Source of the DNA: Hemicordylus capensis
Taxonomy: Eukaryota > Chordata > Lepidosauria > Squamata > Cordylidae
Direction of reading: 5' to 3'
Assembly: GCF_027244095.1 (NCBI RefSeq)
Contig: NC_069657.1
Location: 396,532,943 to 396,596,942, forward strand
DNA length: 64,000 nucleotides
Shown: piece by piece, positions 50,075 to 61,488 of the stretch
How the letters are laid out: each line of letters opens with the position of its first letter
Numbering within the stretch: position 1 is the stretch's first letter
Position numbers and translations under genes: made by a program
Notes under the pieces: generated by a model
The model's input: the letters and a program-made list of their open reading frames with translations, nothing else
Told to the model about the DNA's origin: nothing
The model's database searches: none

Positions 50075-50470
50075 CCATTCTTATTTATTTATCTATCTAT
50101 CTATCTATCAAATGTATGTACCACCCAAACTTTCGTCTCTGGGTAGTTAACAGTTAGATAAAACAATGAAAACACATATAAAAATATAAAACAATTCAAC
50201 AATTTAAAATCAACCACAATATTAAAACCTACAAATTTTAAAAATCTGAAAAAGCTTGGGTGAAAAGATGAGTTTTCAGATGTTTCTTAAAAATAGCCAG
50301 AGATGGGGAGGATCATATCTTAGTAGGGAGTGCATTCCACAGTCTCGGGGCAGCAAGCGAGAAGGCCCGTCCCTTTGTAGCCTCCAGACAAGCTGGCGGT
50401 AACTGGAGATGGATCTCCTCAAGGGACCTCAATGGGCGGTGGGGCTCATAGTGAAGAAGACTTAGTGAAA
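50075..50470 (-). repeat. L2-clade LINE 3' end
   Basis: On the minus strand the coding end (GRAFSLAAPRLWNALP, then FKKHLKTHLFTQAF) is followed by an A/T-rich 3' UTR. A TCTA microsatellite (50088-50109) sits at its end. Only the last 400 bases or so of the LINE are present. Confidence 0.75.
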
Positions 50471-50589
50471 ATAAGTCACAGTGAAGTAAATTTTTAGAGC
50501 ATGTGTGAAAATGTAAAGCATCTTAACTCTCATCTTAAACCAAAGGTGTTTGGATTAGGGCCATAACTTAGAAGAGAATCAGCACTCCA

Positions 50590-50784
50590 TTTAGAAAGTC
50601 TCCATCAGGATGGCAGCATACCTCCCTGCTGCCCTGGTGTCCTCCTTGGTCAGAAGTAAAAGGAAGTGCCTGGCACACATTGCACGCGTGCACCCAACTT
50701 GTGTACATGTGGGCATGATGTGCACACATGTACTGGGTATTTCCTTTTACTTCTGGCCGAGGACGACACTGGGTGCACATCCCT
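50590..50784. mobile_element. hAT-type palindrome, one end clear
   Basis: The right end GGGTGCACATCCCTA is the inverse of the TAGGGATGTGCAC end of the elements at 4980 and 40736. Inside, GTCAGAAGTAAAAGGAAGTG pairs with TATTTCCTTTTACTTCTGGC. The left end is missing or too diverged to mark. Confidence 0.65.
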
Positions 50785-50848
50785 AATTGTTATGGCACTG
50801 AATGCTTATGAGTCAAGGCTGAAGACCAGGAAGAGAGAAGATGGCAAT

Positions 50849-51283
50849 TAGGGATGTGGGAACCGGTTCTACACTGAACTGGTTCAAAGTAGAACCGGTT
50901 CGGTTCAACGGTTCTAAGCTGGACTCAAACGCAACCGGGCCAGTTTGGTTGGTTCGGTTCAGGGGGGGATGTCGCAAAAATTTTGAAGTTAAAAGAAATA
51001 TTTTTAACCTTGAAATTGCTCTTCGAGGCGGCGGGGGTCTGCGGCGGCCAAATGGTGCAGCGGCCAAAATGGTGGCCACCCAGGGCCTCGCAGAGGCTAT
51101 TCGCGCATGCACGGCGGCTGCCATTTTGGCTGCCACGCCATTTTACAAAGGTCTGAACAGGGCAAAAAGGCCCGAGGGGGGCATTTTGAAGGCTGGTGGG
51201 GGAGGGGGAACCTTAACAGACACCTCCCCCCCACACACACCAATTTGCACTCTGTTTGCTGATTCTCCTGGTGTTCAAGATGC
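50849..51283. mobile_element. hAT-type element, left end clear
   Basis: It begins TAGGGATGTGGGAACCGG, like the other hAT elements here, and contains clustered GGTTC modules (GAACCGGTTCGGTTCAACGG). A GC-rich body follows. No matching right end or target duplication was found; it may be cut by the SINE that starts at 51284. Confidence 0.5.
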
Positions 51284-51480
51284 TAGGTAAAAGGTAAAGC
51301 ATGCCGTCAAGTCTATTTCAACTCCTGGCGTCCACAGAGCCCTGTAGTTTTCTTTGGTAGAATACAGGAGGGGTTTACCATTGCCTCCTCCTGCATAGTC
51401 TGAGATGATGCCTTTCAGTATCTTCCTATATTGCTGCTGCCCAATATAGTATCAGTCGGGTTTCGAACCGGCGACCATTT
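51284..51480 (-). repeat. tRNA-derived SINE (squamate type)
   Basis: Reversed copy with GTCAAGTCTATTTCAACTCC, AGAATACAGGAGGGGTTTAC and the head GGTTTCGAACCGGCGACC. Near full length. Confidence 0.78.
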
Positions 51481-51689
51481 CCCCACCATGATGCTACAAT
51501 GCGGGGGAAAGATGAGATGCGTGAAGCTAGGGTGCGAGGAATGCTGCAGCATTGGAGGGGGTGAAGACACGTCTTCTGGACCTGCCCTCTGAATGATCCC
51601 AAAATCTAATACTTTTCTTCACCTTTGATGGTCCTTTGGGTGCTGTTGGTTCCCATGTTTGTCAAAGGTGCCAACATACCATCCTTGAT
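51481..51689. other. No recognised feature
   Basis: About 200 bases between a SINE and a CR1 relic, with no gene or repeat that I can name. Confidence 0.4.
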
Positions 51690-52269
51690 GCCAACCTCCA
51701 GGATTCTAATCTTAAATGTTACTGTCACAAGAGATGATGTTTTAAACTGGCTGGAAAAACTAAAAATTAACAAAATCACCAGGGCCAGAGGGCATCCACA
51801 CGAGAGTCCTTAAATAACTCAAATGTGAAATTGCCAACATCCTTGCAAAAATATTTATCCCTACAATCAGGCTCTGTACTGGCAGACTAGAAAGTAGCCA
51901 ATGTAACACCAATTTTCAAAAAAGGATCCAGGAAATTACAGGTTGGTTAGCTTAACATCTGTTGCAGGCAAATTGATAGAAGGCATTCTCAAGGATAAAA
52001 TTGTTAAGCATATAGAAGAACAGGCCCTGTGGAGGGAGAATTGGCATGGCTTCTGCAAAGGTAAATCTTGCCTCATCAACCTTTTGGAGTTCTTTGAGAT
52101 CAACAAGTGTGTGGATAAAGGTGACCCAGTTGACATAGTATACCTGGACAAGCTTTCAACAGATTTCCTCATAAGATATTCTTAAGAAAATGTAGCAGTC
52201 ATGGGATAAGGTTCATGTGTGGATTGGTAACTTGAAGGACATGAAACAGAGGGTAGAAATAAATGGACA

Positions 52270-52435
52270 GTTCTCTAAATGGAGGGAACAGAAGAACAGC
52301 CCTGCTGAATCAGGCCCAAGGCCCATCTAGTCCAGCATCCTGTTTCGCACAGTAGCCCACCAGATGCCGCTGGAAGCCACAGGCAGGAGTTGAGGGAATG
52401 CCCTCTCTCCTGCTGTTACTCCCCTGCAATTGGTA
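52270..52435 (-). repeat. Reversed CR1 tail nested in a CR1
   Basis: AGAACAGCCCTGCTGAATCA to GCCCACCAGATGCCGCTGGA is the inverse of the terminal CR1 tail that closes the host copy at 53800. The inserted piece is the 3' end only, as expected of a truncated insertion. Confidence 0.75.
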
Positions 52436-52676
52436 CTAAAGGTAAAGTGTGCATCTGAGTGGATTTTGACTCCTTGCGCCCACAGAGCCCTGTGTTTGTC
52501 TTTGGTAGAATACAGGAAGGGTTTACCATTGCTTCCTCCTGCACAGTCTGAGATGATGCCTTTTAGCATCTTCCTATATCGCTGCTGCCCGATATAGTAG
52601 CAGCAGGGATTCAAACCAGAAACCTTCTGCTTGTTAGTCAAGCATTTCCCTGCCGCACCACTTAAGGTGGATAGGA
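52436..52676 (-). repeat. tRNA-derived SINE nested in CR1
   Basis: Reversed copy with GATTTTGACTCCTTGCGCCC, AGAATACAGGAAGGGTTTAC and CCCGATATAGTAGCAGCAGG. It directly follows the reversed CR1 tail. Confidence 0.78.
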
Positions 52677-53818
52677 GTAAGAAAGAAAGAAGTGGGGAAG
52701 TAAGTAGTAAGTAAGAAGTGAGGTGCCCCAGGGATTTGTACTGGGGACTGGTGCACTTTAACCTGTTCATAAATGATCTAGAAGTTGGGGGTAAGCGGTG
52801 AGGTAGCCAAATTTGCAAATGTCACCAAACTATTTAGGGTAGTGAAATCCAAAAGAGATTGCGAGGAGCTCCAAATTGGGGGAGTGGGAGACAAGATGGC
52901 AAATGAGGTTCAATGTTAGCAGGTGTAGAGAGATGCATATTGGGTCCAAAAAACCCCAAAAAACAACTTCACATATACACTGATAGGGTCTGAGATGTCA
53001 GTGAATGACCAGGAGAGGGGTCCGGGGGTCGTGGTGGACAGCTTATTGAAAGTGTCAACTCAATGTGCGGCAGTTGTGAAAAAGGCCGATTCCATGCTTG
53101 GAACTTTAGGAAGGGGTTGGAAAATAAAACTGCTAATATTATGATGCCCATAATACAAAATGATGGTGTGGCCAGATTTGGAATACTGCATACAGTTCTG
53201 GTCAACATACCTCAGAAAGGACTGGAGAAGGTGGAGAAGGTGCAGAAGAGGGAAACAAGATGATCAGGGGCCTGGAGCATCTTCCTTACGAGGCAAGGCT
53301 ACAACACCTGGGGCTTTTTAGTTTAGAAAAAAAGACAACTGAGAGGATAAAAGATGACTGAGGGGAGACATGATGGAGATCTATAAAATCATGCATGGTA
53401 TTGGTGTGGAGAAAGTTGATAGAATTTTTTCACATAACAAAATCAGGGGCCATCCCATGAAACTGATTGCCAAGAAATTTAGGACCGACAAAAGGAAGTA
53501 CTTTTTCACACAATGCATAATTAACCTATGGAATTCTCTGCCACCAGATGCATTGACAGCCAACAGCCTGGATGGCTTTAGATAAATTCATGGAGGACAG
53601 GCTTATCAATGGCTACCGTACTAGTCTGAGGGCTATAGGCTACCTCCAGCCTCTAAATACCAGTTGCAGCAGATTAACTAACAGTAGGAGAATGGGCACG
53701 CCCTCAGCTCTTGCCTGTGGGCTTCCCGGAGGCATCTGCTGGGCTACTGTGTGGCTGGACTGGATAGGCCTTGGGCCTGATCCTTGGGTTTGATCCAGCA
53801 GGGCTGTTCTTATGTTCT

Positions 53819-54689
53819 CTTCTAAGCTATGGCCCTAATACACGAAATGCAACTAGCAGGGGATATAAAATTCTAGTCTAGTCTAGCTTTTAAAAAGTCA
53901 AAGCTTGTAATGAGCAAGGTCATTCATGAGCCTCTCAACAAGTCCAAAGTCTTCTTGAAGCAAGGTCTTCTTGTGACTTTTCTTTTTAAGTAAATTATGC
54001 CTGAATACAATATAGGTAAATAAAATCATAACAGAGGTTAGGGGAAACGGTCACAAGGATTGGGTGTTACACTGCTTAGGGTTAGGAAGGATTTTTCTTT
54101 TTAACCAGGTCAAAAGGCTTCCCTGGAATAGGTGGCTGAACTCACTTGCTCATTAGAACTCTCTCTGCTGCAGCTACCTTGGTGTGGCCTGTCTTGTAAT
54201 TGGCACACAGTGGCTTGGTAAGGTGAACTAAACTGTGTAGTGGGAGGGCTGGACTACCCAGAGCAACCCCAATTCTCTAAAAAGCAGAGGCGGGAGTTGT
54301 TGCATTGAGCCTAACATCATCAGGACAGAGCCCTCGTGACCTCTACTTGAGCAACTGACTGGTGCTTTCCAAGCAACTTTCTGCAGAGGCCACTCTTCAT
54401 GAGGGTGAAAGGATCACTTCCCCTGCTGCTTTTAGCTGCGCCTAGGCAGGGCAGAACAGAGGTTTCTCTTTTGTTCTTGCTACTGAAGGGTGACGTGTGT
54501 GTGTGTGTACGCGCATGTGTATCCCTTTCTGATAAGGATGTGAAAGATGCGTGGGCTGCTTCTGACATTATAGCTGAAATAAATGGGTGCTTTGCTGGGA
54601 GCCCAGCCGAGATGTCTAGACGTGTTTATGACATTCTACCAGTAGATAGATTCATCTCCACTGTAGATGCAATGCAGGGTTACTTAACC
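53819..54689. other. No recognised feature
   Basis: About 870 bases between repeats. A GT run at 54491-54507 is the only simple structure. The open frame at 54399-54896 spans unrelated pieces and is not supported as a gene. Confidence 0.45.
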
Positions 54690-54800
54690 TTTAGTCTCAA
54701 AGTTGTTGGACTATATCACTGGCCAAAGGCCATTGTGGCTGAAGATATTGGGAACTGTAGCCAAACATCTGGGGATCCAAGGTTGGGGATCCTGTTCCAA
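54690..54800. repeat. Palindromic MITE
   Basis: GTTGTTGGACTATATCACTG and the following CCAAAGGCC pair with GGAACTGTAGCCAAACATCTGG in a diverged hairpin, the same type as 44455-44575. Confidence 0.55.
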
Positions 54801-55683
54801 CACGCTAGATTTCCATGCACTATAACGGTTGTATCCTTACCTCCAAACACAGAACAACTCTGTAGTGCTCCCCTGCTTTTTAAAATAAAATTTTGATTGG
54901 TCATCCCTTGCTAGAAGCTACCTTATCATAATATCAATGAGACATAGTGCCTGTTTGTTGGAGCTGGGCTGTTCTAAAATGAAGCATCCAATACATCCAG
55001 TGGAACTGTGACATTGGAGAGAAAGGGGCCATCATTGTTCTGCACCCAAATTGAGAATTACTGCATCGTGCCATTTCAGACTTCTTCGAAAGAATACAGA
55101 AGTGGCTACTTCATTAGATAGACCATCGGTCTAGTGCTTAGGGTGATATATTGATAACTAGCCTCCAAAATACAAGAATGCCATCAGAGAGCAGGAGTTA
55201 TCAGATAAGAGACACAACTGGACTGTGTATTCTTGTGGGCAAAGCACTCTCCATTCCCCAGGGTGTAGTCACAGAAAGGAGGATTAATTTATCTGGAAAG
55301 CAAAGCAGAGCAAGAGAGTGTTCCTTAGTACCACCACATAGTTTACTGAACACAATTCTCTTTACTGAAAGAGAACATTGTTGAAAAGCAGTATATAAAT
55401 ATGTTGTTGTTGATGATGGAAAATAATATGGAACATATACAGGGCATGAGCCTTCTCTTACTCCAGAACCACCTATACCCAAAACCAAAGCACTGCTCAC
55501 TTTCTGCAAGTATAAATATAGCTTCAATTGGTATAGTGCTGTGCTTGGCTGGACCACTCTATATCTGAGCTCATAGACAGAGCAGAAGCCAGGGAGCTCA
55601 CCATCAGAGCACTGGCAGCAACAGACCTTGGAACTTGAGCTACCAACTTATTCTAAATGTGCCTCTTCTACTATATGGGCACA
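54801..55683. other. No recognised feature
   Basis: About 880 bases with a short retroposon tail at 55383-55403 (GAAAAGCAGTATATAAATAT) and nothing else that I can name. Confidence 0.45.
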
Positions 55684-56271
55684 GTTGATTAACAGAAATA
55701 TAATGGGCAAGGTGTTTCAGCTTCCACCTTCTTCAGATGTTCTGATGTTGCAGAAAAGGCACGATATCTGCCATGGCAGTTATGGAATGTCCATAACGTG
55801 ATGTCGTATTCAGCAGTCGAGGATTGGCTGCAGCAGCAATGTCAGGTGCTGTCCTTGAGGCTGAGGCCTCTTGGGGGCCTAGGGTCCTCAACGAATATAT
55901 CCAACGGTTCACTTGCATCTAATTTCACTGCATCCAATGGCAACTCTTATTGCAGTAATTGACAAGTTGGGTAGCTTGTGTTCACCAATGTTAAAATGTT
56001 TGGCTACTGGTTGTTTAGATTTTATTCATCTCCAACAATTGCAGCCAAATTAAATTGTACTCAGGACCCTAGGCCCGCAGGAGACCTCAGCTTCAAGGAC
56101 AGCACCTGACATTGCTGCTGCAGCCAATCCTCGACTGCTGAATACGACATCACGTTACGGACATTCCATAACTGCCATGGCAGATAATTGTGCCTTTTCT
56201 GCAACATCAGAGCATCTGAAGAAGGCAGAAGCTGAAACACCTTGCCCATTATATTTGTTTTGTTAATCAAC
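55684..56271. repeat. Long inverted repeat, arms about 200 bp
   Basis: The left arm from GTTGATTAACAGAAATATAA (55684) pairs with the right arm ending at 56271 (TTAATCAAC). Matching inner blocks include CAGCTTCCACCTTCTTCAGATG and GCCATGGCAGTTATGGAATG with their inverses, down to TGAGG near 55885 and 56062. The 175-base spacer is AT-rich. I do not recognise the family. Confidence 0.85.
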
Positions 56272-56394
56272 AATAAGTGCATACTATTTTTTTTATTAAT
56301 TACATCATTTCAGGATCCAGATAATACTTGTATGGAGTTCTGTTTGCAGCTTTTAAAGTGTGTGTGGGGGGGTAGTCTTTTAAGAGCTGCAAAC

Positions 56395-56470
56395 AGAACT
56401 CTGCACATTTTATTTATTTTTAAATTTATTTATATTACATTTCTATACCGCCCAAAACTTGCGTCTCATT
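56395..56470 (-). repeat. LINE tail fragment
   Basis: TTTATTTATATTACATTTCT followed by ATACCGCCCAAAACTTGCG is a reversed reptile LINE tail end, the same as part of 50075-50130. Confidence 0.5.
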
Positions 56471-56829
56471 TTGCATGAGGCTTGTAATAATGCAGCTTTG
56501 ATGAAAACACAGGGAGGAGCTGCAGTTAAGATCAGCCACAAGATGGCAGCACATTTTAAAACAGCTTGCAAACCTGCTGTTTTATTTTTACAAAATCTTG
56601 CTTTTCTTGCATAATTACCCAGCAGTCCAACTGCCCACTGCTGTTCTCATGCTGGGACTCCCCCTGTACTGTGGCCCAAACCTGACCTGTAGGCCTCATT
56701 TGCCCAGCCAAAGAGCCTCTCCCAGATATCCTGACTAATCATATTACTAGCTAAAAAATGTATGGCTACGAAGGGTTTATGTGCACACCAATAAATGCCA
56801 TTACGATAGTGAGGGCAGCACATTAATCC

Positions 56830-59383
56830 AATTTACGAAATTTATTTTGTAATTAAAACAAAACAAAAAAAAATTAGAAACACGAGGGGAAGAGGACAAG
56901 GGAAGAAGAGGAAGCAAAAGGTCTCAAGCCAAACAAAACGCAAAAATTAAGGAGACCTTTGGTGGAAAATATTACACAAAGCTATTACTGCTTCTAAATC
57001 TGTCCTGTAAAAAACAGGGAAGGAAGAGGAGAAAACCTCTCCCTCGAAACAACCCAGCTGATTGCGCCATCCAGGACTTGCCATATTACAAACAGCCACT
57101 CCCAGACAGCAATAGTGGGAGGGAGATGGCAGGGAATTTCCCCAGTCGAGCGTTAAAGTTTACATGTAAGCAACTCCTTTTTCTGCCATTTGCTGACCCA
57201 AATGCTTCAGTCACCAGCTGCAACAAGTGTGCAGAGTCAGTCTGCTGGCTCTGGGGTGGAACACAGGAACCCTCGGCAAAGACACACAACAATCCTGGAC
57301 TTCTTCACTTCGCAGGCTGAAACTTCCAAAGTCTGCTTGACATTCTATTGAATGGAGTTTTCCACAACACAGGTAGCTTTTAATAACTGGTCTCATAACT
57401 TAGAGAGCAGAGAGAAGGAAGGGAATCTAGTCACCCACGGGCTGAGCTGAACAGATCCAGTCTTGAACAGAGTACTGTGCAAATGCCAAGACTCTGGGTG
57501 TAGGGAAATAGTTCTGTGGTGTTGCTTCTCACATTGATGTGCTGAAAAAATGTCATCTAGCAAGAAGCTTCTTGTTACACAACTGTTACTAGAGATGCAA
57601 GAGCTCTCTCCTGTTCACTTTAAACTGGCTCAGAAATTATTCAGCCTTCCCCATACCTCCCACCCACTTGCCACCTAAAATCATTTACTGAGCCAATGGG
57701 AGTCTCGGTAAATGCCCAATCAGACAGCTTCTCCCACCCTCAAAATACGCCATCCACCAACCACTACTCCCAAGACAAATACTCCCCCTTCTGGTGGTAA
57801 CAGAATAGGGGGATTCCTCCTTATATCCCCCCCCCCCGCAATTGCCTGGGCACACCTCCTCTACAAAGATTAAAAGTCCCAAGCACAGCTTTTACTTCCC
57901 TTTATTCCTAGCATGCTAAGGAGCAGCTGGCCAAGATGATGGGAGCAAGAGAGGAAGAAGATGCCCTCGTTGCTCCTGCAGCATTGCTTCTTCTGTTGCA
58001 CTGCTTTGCAGGGCAACAGAGCTACAAGGGGAAGTGGAACAGAAGAGGAAAGTCCTCTGCTCTCTGTTGCTACTGCCACTGCTTATGCCAGAGACAAGTA
58101 AATAAAGGGAAGGGGGAGTGTTGCTTTGGGGACAGGGGTTGGTGGGGAGGCTGTGAAGACGACAGGAATTGGGAAGACATCTGCCAGATTTCTCCAAATC
58201 AAGAAGGCAGGTTGAAGAGCCCACCGCTTCTTTAAAGGTGGGCATTTTGAACTTCCAAATTTAGTCTCCAAGCCCAGATTTGGAAAAGTTTGCCAACATT
58301 TCTAGTTATCACCAAACTCATGCTCAAGATGAACAAGAGCAACATCCAAGGTGAAATCCAACAACCCCTGAGATTTCCCTGCTCATCTTTGCTCTTAAAC
58401 TGTAGGTGCACTTACAAGTGGAATTGGAAATCACCAGCACGCCTGCCTGAGGGAAGTATGGCTTTTATAGAACAGAAGTTTAGCAAAGACATTCCTGTGG
58501 AGTAGTACTGCCTAGAAAACCTGCACAGAGCTGAAACAGGATGAGGCTCCCCTTGGGCTCCCCTCATAAACTGGTTCCAAGAACACCAGTTTATTGTGAA
58601 GCAAAAGGAGACTGAGATTGAGATCATCTCCATAAGCTCAGCCTTCGAGTTCTCTCTGGCTCAGGAGCAGATGTGTAGAAGCAAAGACAGATCTCTGTCC
58701 TGCCAACTTGCAAGTGGTATCCTCCATGGGAGGCAACAGAAAGGCTAAAATGACATACAAGGTAATTCTGTAACCCTGGACACTACAGAACTAAAAGCCT
58801 GAGAAATAATGCAGCCTACAGGGGCCACAGAAGGAATTTCATGAAGCTTGAGCAATTGCAGGTAGGTCGGGACATTGTTCTAGTGGGAGGCAAGCATCTT
58901 CAAAACAGAAATAGCTCTGGCAGACTGTAGGCCGAAACATTCCTATCATATTTCCACCATACACTTTGGGGACAGGCGAGAAAAAGGAGGGTGAACACAT
59001 CACCTCTATCCACTGTACTGACTGGGGGGGAAAGAAACCAGAGGCATTTCCCAGAGGATCTTAGGACTTCTGGTCTTGATCGTTTCTCTTTTTTTAGACA
59101 ATGCAAACAGAGCAAACATAGGCCCATCTATCTGAACATGGGTCCCTTCGAAAGAAGGGCAATCTTGTGTCGTCATCCAGGAATCAAACTTGAGAAACAA
59201 GGAGCGTTTTTCCTCTTGCACGGGCTCCCACAATCCTGTGCACTATCAAAAGTGTCTGAAAGTGGCTCAAAGCCTCAGATTCCACAAGTGGAATGATTTA
59301 TGGCAGAGAGCTATTGTCCTGTCAACCTGCAGCAGCAGTAGTGTCGTGCATGGTCCATCTATTCAATTCAAGTCTTAGGATGC
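56830..59383 (-). other. NFKBIE: Probable NFKBIE 3' UTR (length uncertain)
   Basis: From the NFKBIE stop codon at 59384 down to an AATAAA at 56841-56846 (minus strand) I see no transposon, in contrast to the dense repeats on either side. Nearer AATAAA strings occur at 58590-58595 and 57901-57906, so the transcript may end earlier or have several ends. Confidence 0.45.
56841..56846 (-). terminator. NFKBIE: Candidate distal polyadenylation signal of NFKBIE
   Basis: AATAAA on the minus strand, 2.5 kb past the stop codon, at the border where repeat-free sequence gives way to LINE tails. Proximal alternatives are at 58590 and 57901. Confidence 0.35.
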
Positions 59384-59449
59384 TCAGCTGGAGTGCACCA
59401 CAGGCTTCCCCGAGATCTTCAGGTCATCAAAAGGCAAAAGGGTAAGGAT
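59384..59449 (-). CDS. NFKBIE: I-kappa-B epsilon, last coding exon
   Basis: IkB-epsilon holds NF-kappa-B dimers in the cytoplasm through ankyrin repeats until signal-induced destruction. On the minus strand the acceptor CTTTGGCAG is followed by 21 codons, ILTLLPFDDLKISGKPVVHS and one more Ser, then TGA at 59384-59386. The human protein ends in LVLLPFDDLKISGKLLLCTD, so the block LLPFDDLKISGK is shared and the last five residues differ. The place of the gene to the right of SLC35B2, on the same strand, agrees with human order. The remaining exons, with the ankyrin repeats, are not in this window. Confidence 0.85.
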   Translation of the reverse strand: MLTLLPFDDLKISGKPVVHSS

Positions 59450-59870
59450 CTGCCAAAGCAAACAAGAGGAAGACAGGTTAGCATTTGAGCTGGCCAAGAC
59501 AGCCTGCTAAGAAAATATTTTAATTTCAATGCACAAGAGAGAACCTAGACAGACACACTCAAGCCATATTAAGACATTATGCTGTACATGTGTACAGATG
59601 CCTGTACACATGTACACGCTTTTGTGTGAATGACTGTACCTGCATTCAGGTTCAGTTTTTAAATTGGTCATACCCCTCAAATGCAGGCTACAGATAGGAA
59701 GTATACTGCTGTACATGCATTGAATGCAACATGTAAATAAGTATTCCTATGTATAGATCTGTACATGCATACACTGTACACAGATGGTATGTGCATTGAA
59801 CATAACATGCAAATTCAATCTGAGGTTTCAGCTATATAAATTGTGCATGCTAAGCCCAAGTGGGAATTCT

Positions 59871-60000
59871 TTTATTTATTTATTTAGCACATTTCTATAC
59901 TGCCCCATATTCAAGTACCTGGGAGGTTCACAATCTAAAAACACATTAACACAATTAAAACAGTTTAAAAGATAGATTACAAACTCCAACACTTACAACT
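59871..60000 (-). repeat. LINE tail fragment
   Basis: TTTATTTATTTATTTAGCAC leading to TTCTATACTGCCCCATATTC is a reversed reptile LINE tail. Next to it begins the forward L2. Confidence 0.55.
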
Positions 60001-60019
60001 TTAAAACTATATTTTATTT

Positions 60020-61488
60020 TATTTTATTTTAATCTATGGGGTTGTGACTGCCTTGGCCGGCCTGATGGATGATCTCCAATTGGCAATCCAATTGGAGAGA
60101 TCCAAAAGGATCCGCAGTGTCAAATTCCCTCTTTTGAGGGAGTTTGACACTGTGGATCCTTTTGGATCTCTCGGCGGCTTTCGATACCATTGACCATGGT
60201 ATCCTGCTGGGTCGCATGAAGGAGGTGAGACTGGGTGGCACTGTTTTACAGTGGCTCCGTTCCTACCTCTCTGGCAGATTCTAGGTGGTGTTGCTTGGAG
60301 ACTATTGCTCTGAAAAGCAAGAGCTGAAGTGTGGGGTTCTACAAGGCTCCATACTGTCTCCAGTGCTTTTTAACATCTACATGAAACCTCTGGGAGAGAT
60401 CGTCAGGAAGTCTGGTTTGGGATGCTATCAATATGCTGATGACACCCAGATCTATTTCTCTATGTCAACTTCATCAGGAAATTGCATGACCCCCCCCCCC
60501 CCGCCAAGTACATGCCTGGCAGCGATATTGGGCTGGATGAGGGATAACAGACTGAAGTTGAATCCAAATAGTAGAGGGTCGGGATCCAAGAGACGGTTTA
60601 GATCTGCCTGTTTTGGATGGGGTTACACTCCCCCTAAAAGATCAGGTTCATAGTCTGGGTGTGCTCCTGGATCCCAAACTCTCCCTGGTTTCTCAGGCTG
60701 AGGCTGTGGCCAGGAGTGCTTTTTATCAGCTTCAGCTGATATGCCAGATACATCCATTCTTGGAGACTAGTGAGCTTAAAATGGTGGTATATATTTTATT
60801 TATTATTCTATATATTTTATATTTTTATATTTTATATATTTATTTTATTAAATGGTGGTATATATGCTGGTAACCTCTAAGCTTGACTACTGTAATGCAC
60901 TCTACGTGGGGCTGCCTTTGTACGTAGTTCGAAAACTACAATTGGTACAGAATATGGCCGCCAGACTGGACTCTGGGTTTACCCGAAGGGACCATACTAC
61001 AATTCTAAAAGAACTGCACTGGCTGCCAATAGGTTTCTGAACAAAATACAAAGTGCTAGTTATTACCTATAAGGCCCTTAACAGCTTAGGTCCAGGGTAT
61101 TTAAGAGAGCACTTTCTCCATCGTGAACAGTGTCACCTATTAAGATCACCTGGAGAGGTCTGATTACAGGTGCCACAGACTTGTTTGGTGGGAACTCGGG
61201 ACCGGGCCTTCTGTGTGGCTGCCCCAGGGCTCTGGAATACGCTCCCTTCTGCAATAAGAGCATCTCCTTCTCTGTTGTCTTTAGGAGGTCCCTAAAGATG
61301 TACCTGTTTTCCTAGGCCTTCAACTGAGATTTGATTTTTAAATTTTAATGTGTTTGTAATGTGTTTTTATCTATGATTTTTAAAATCTTTTTATGAATTT
61401 TAAATGTGTTATATTTTATGTTTTAATTCTGTACACCGCCTAGAGATTTTTATATTAGGCGGTATACAAATTCATTAAATCAATCAAT
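60020..61488 (+). repeat. L2-clade LINE, RT to 3' end
   Basis: L2 coding pieces in order are FDTIDHGILLGRM (from about 60180), GVLQGSILSPVLFNIYM (60332-60382), the catalytic YADDTQIYF block (60433-60459), VHSLGVLLDPKLSL (60649-60690), LDYCNALYVGLPL (60882-60920), LQLVQNMAARL and a C-terminal end before GTACACCGCCTAGAG. A few frame breaks interrupt it, including a poly-C tract at 60491-60502 and an AT-rich insertion at about 60790-60860. It is the most intact LINE of the window and ends with the tail GGCGGTATACAAAT. Confidence 0.85.
60095..60172. repeat. Hairpin at the 5' end of the L2
   Basis: Bases 60095-60130 are the inverse of 60137-60172 with two differences, around a 6-base loop. The right arm runs into L2 coding sequence (GGATCTCTCGGCGGCTTTCG), and the left arm is an inverted copy, as produced by twin priming or template switching when the LINE was inserted. 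Confidence 0.75.

Larger units (their letters stand above)
51690..53818 (+). repeat. CR1-clade LINE relic with nested insertions
   Basis: This copy of the family seen at 655-2545 retains NWHGFCKGKSCLINLLEFF and PVDIVYLDK (about 52040-52150), LNRLINDLEVGGK-like RT remnants (about 52750), NSFGTLHTVLVNIPQKGLEK (about 53180), then RTDKRKYFFTQCIINLWNSL (53483-53542) and the terminal TGATCCAGCAGGGCTGTTCT. Frames are broken many times. A reversed CR1 tail (52270-52435) and a reversed SINE (52436-52676) are inserted in it. Confidence 0.8.
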
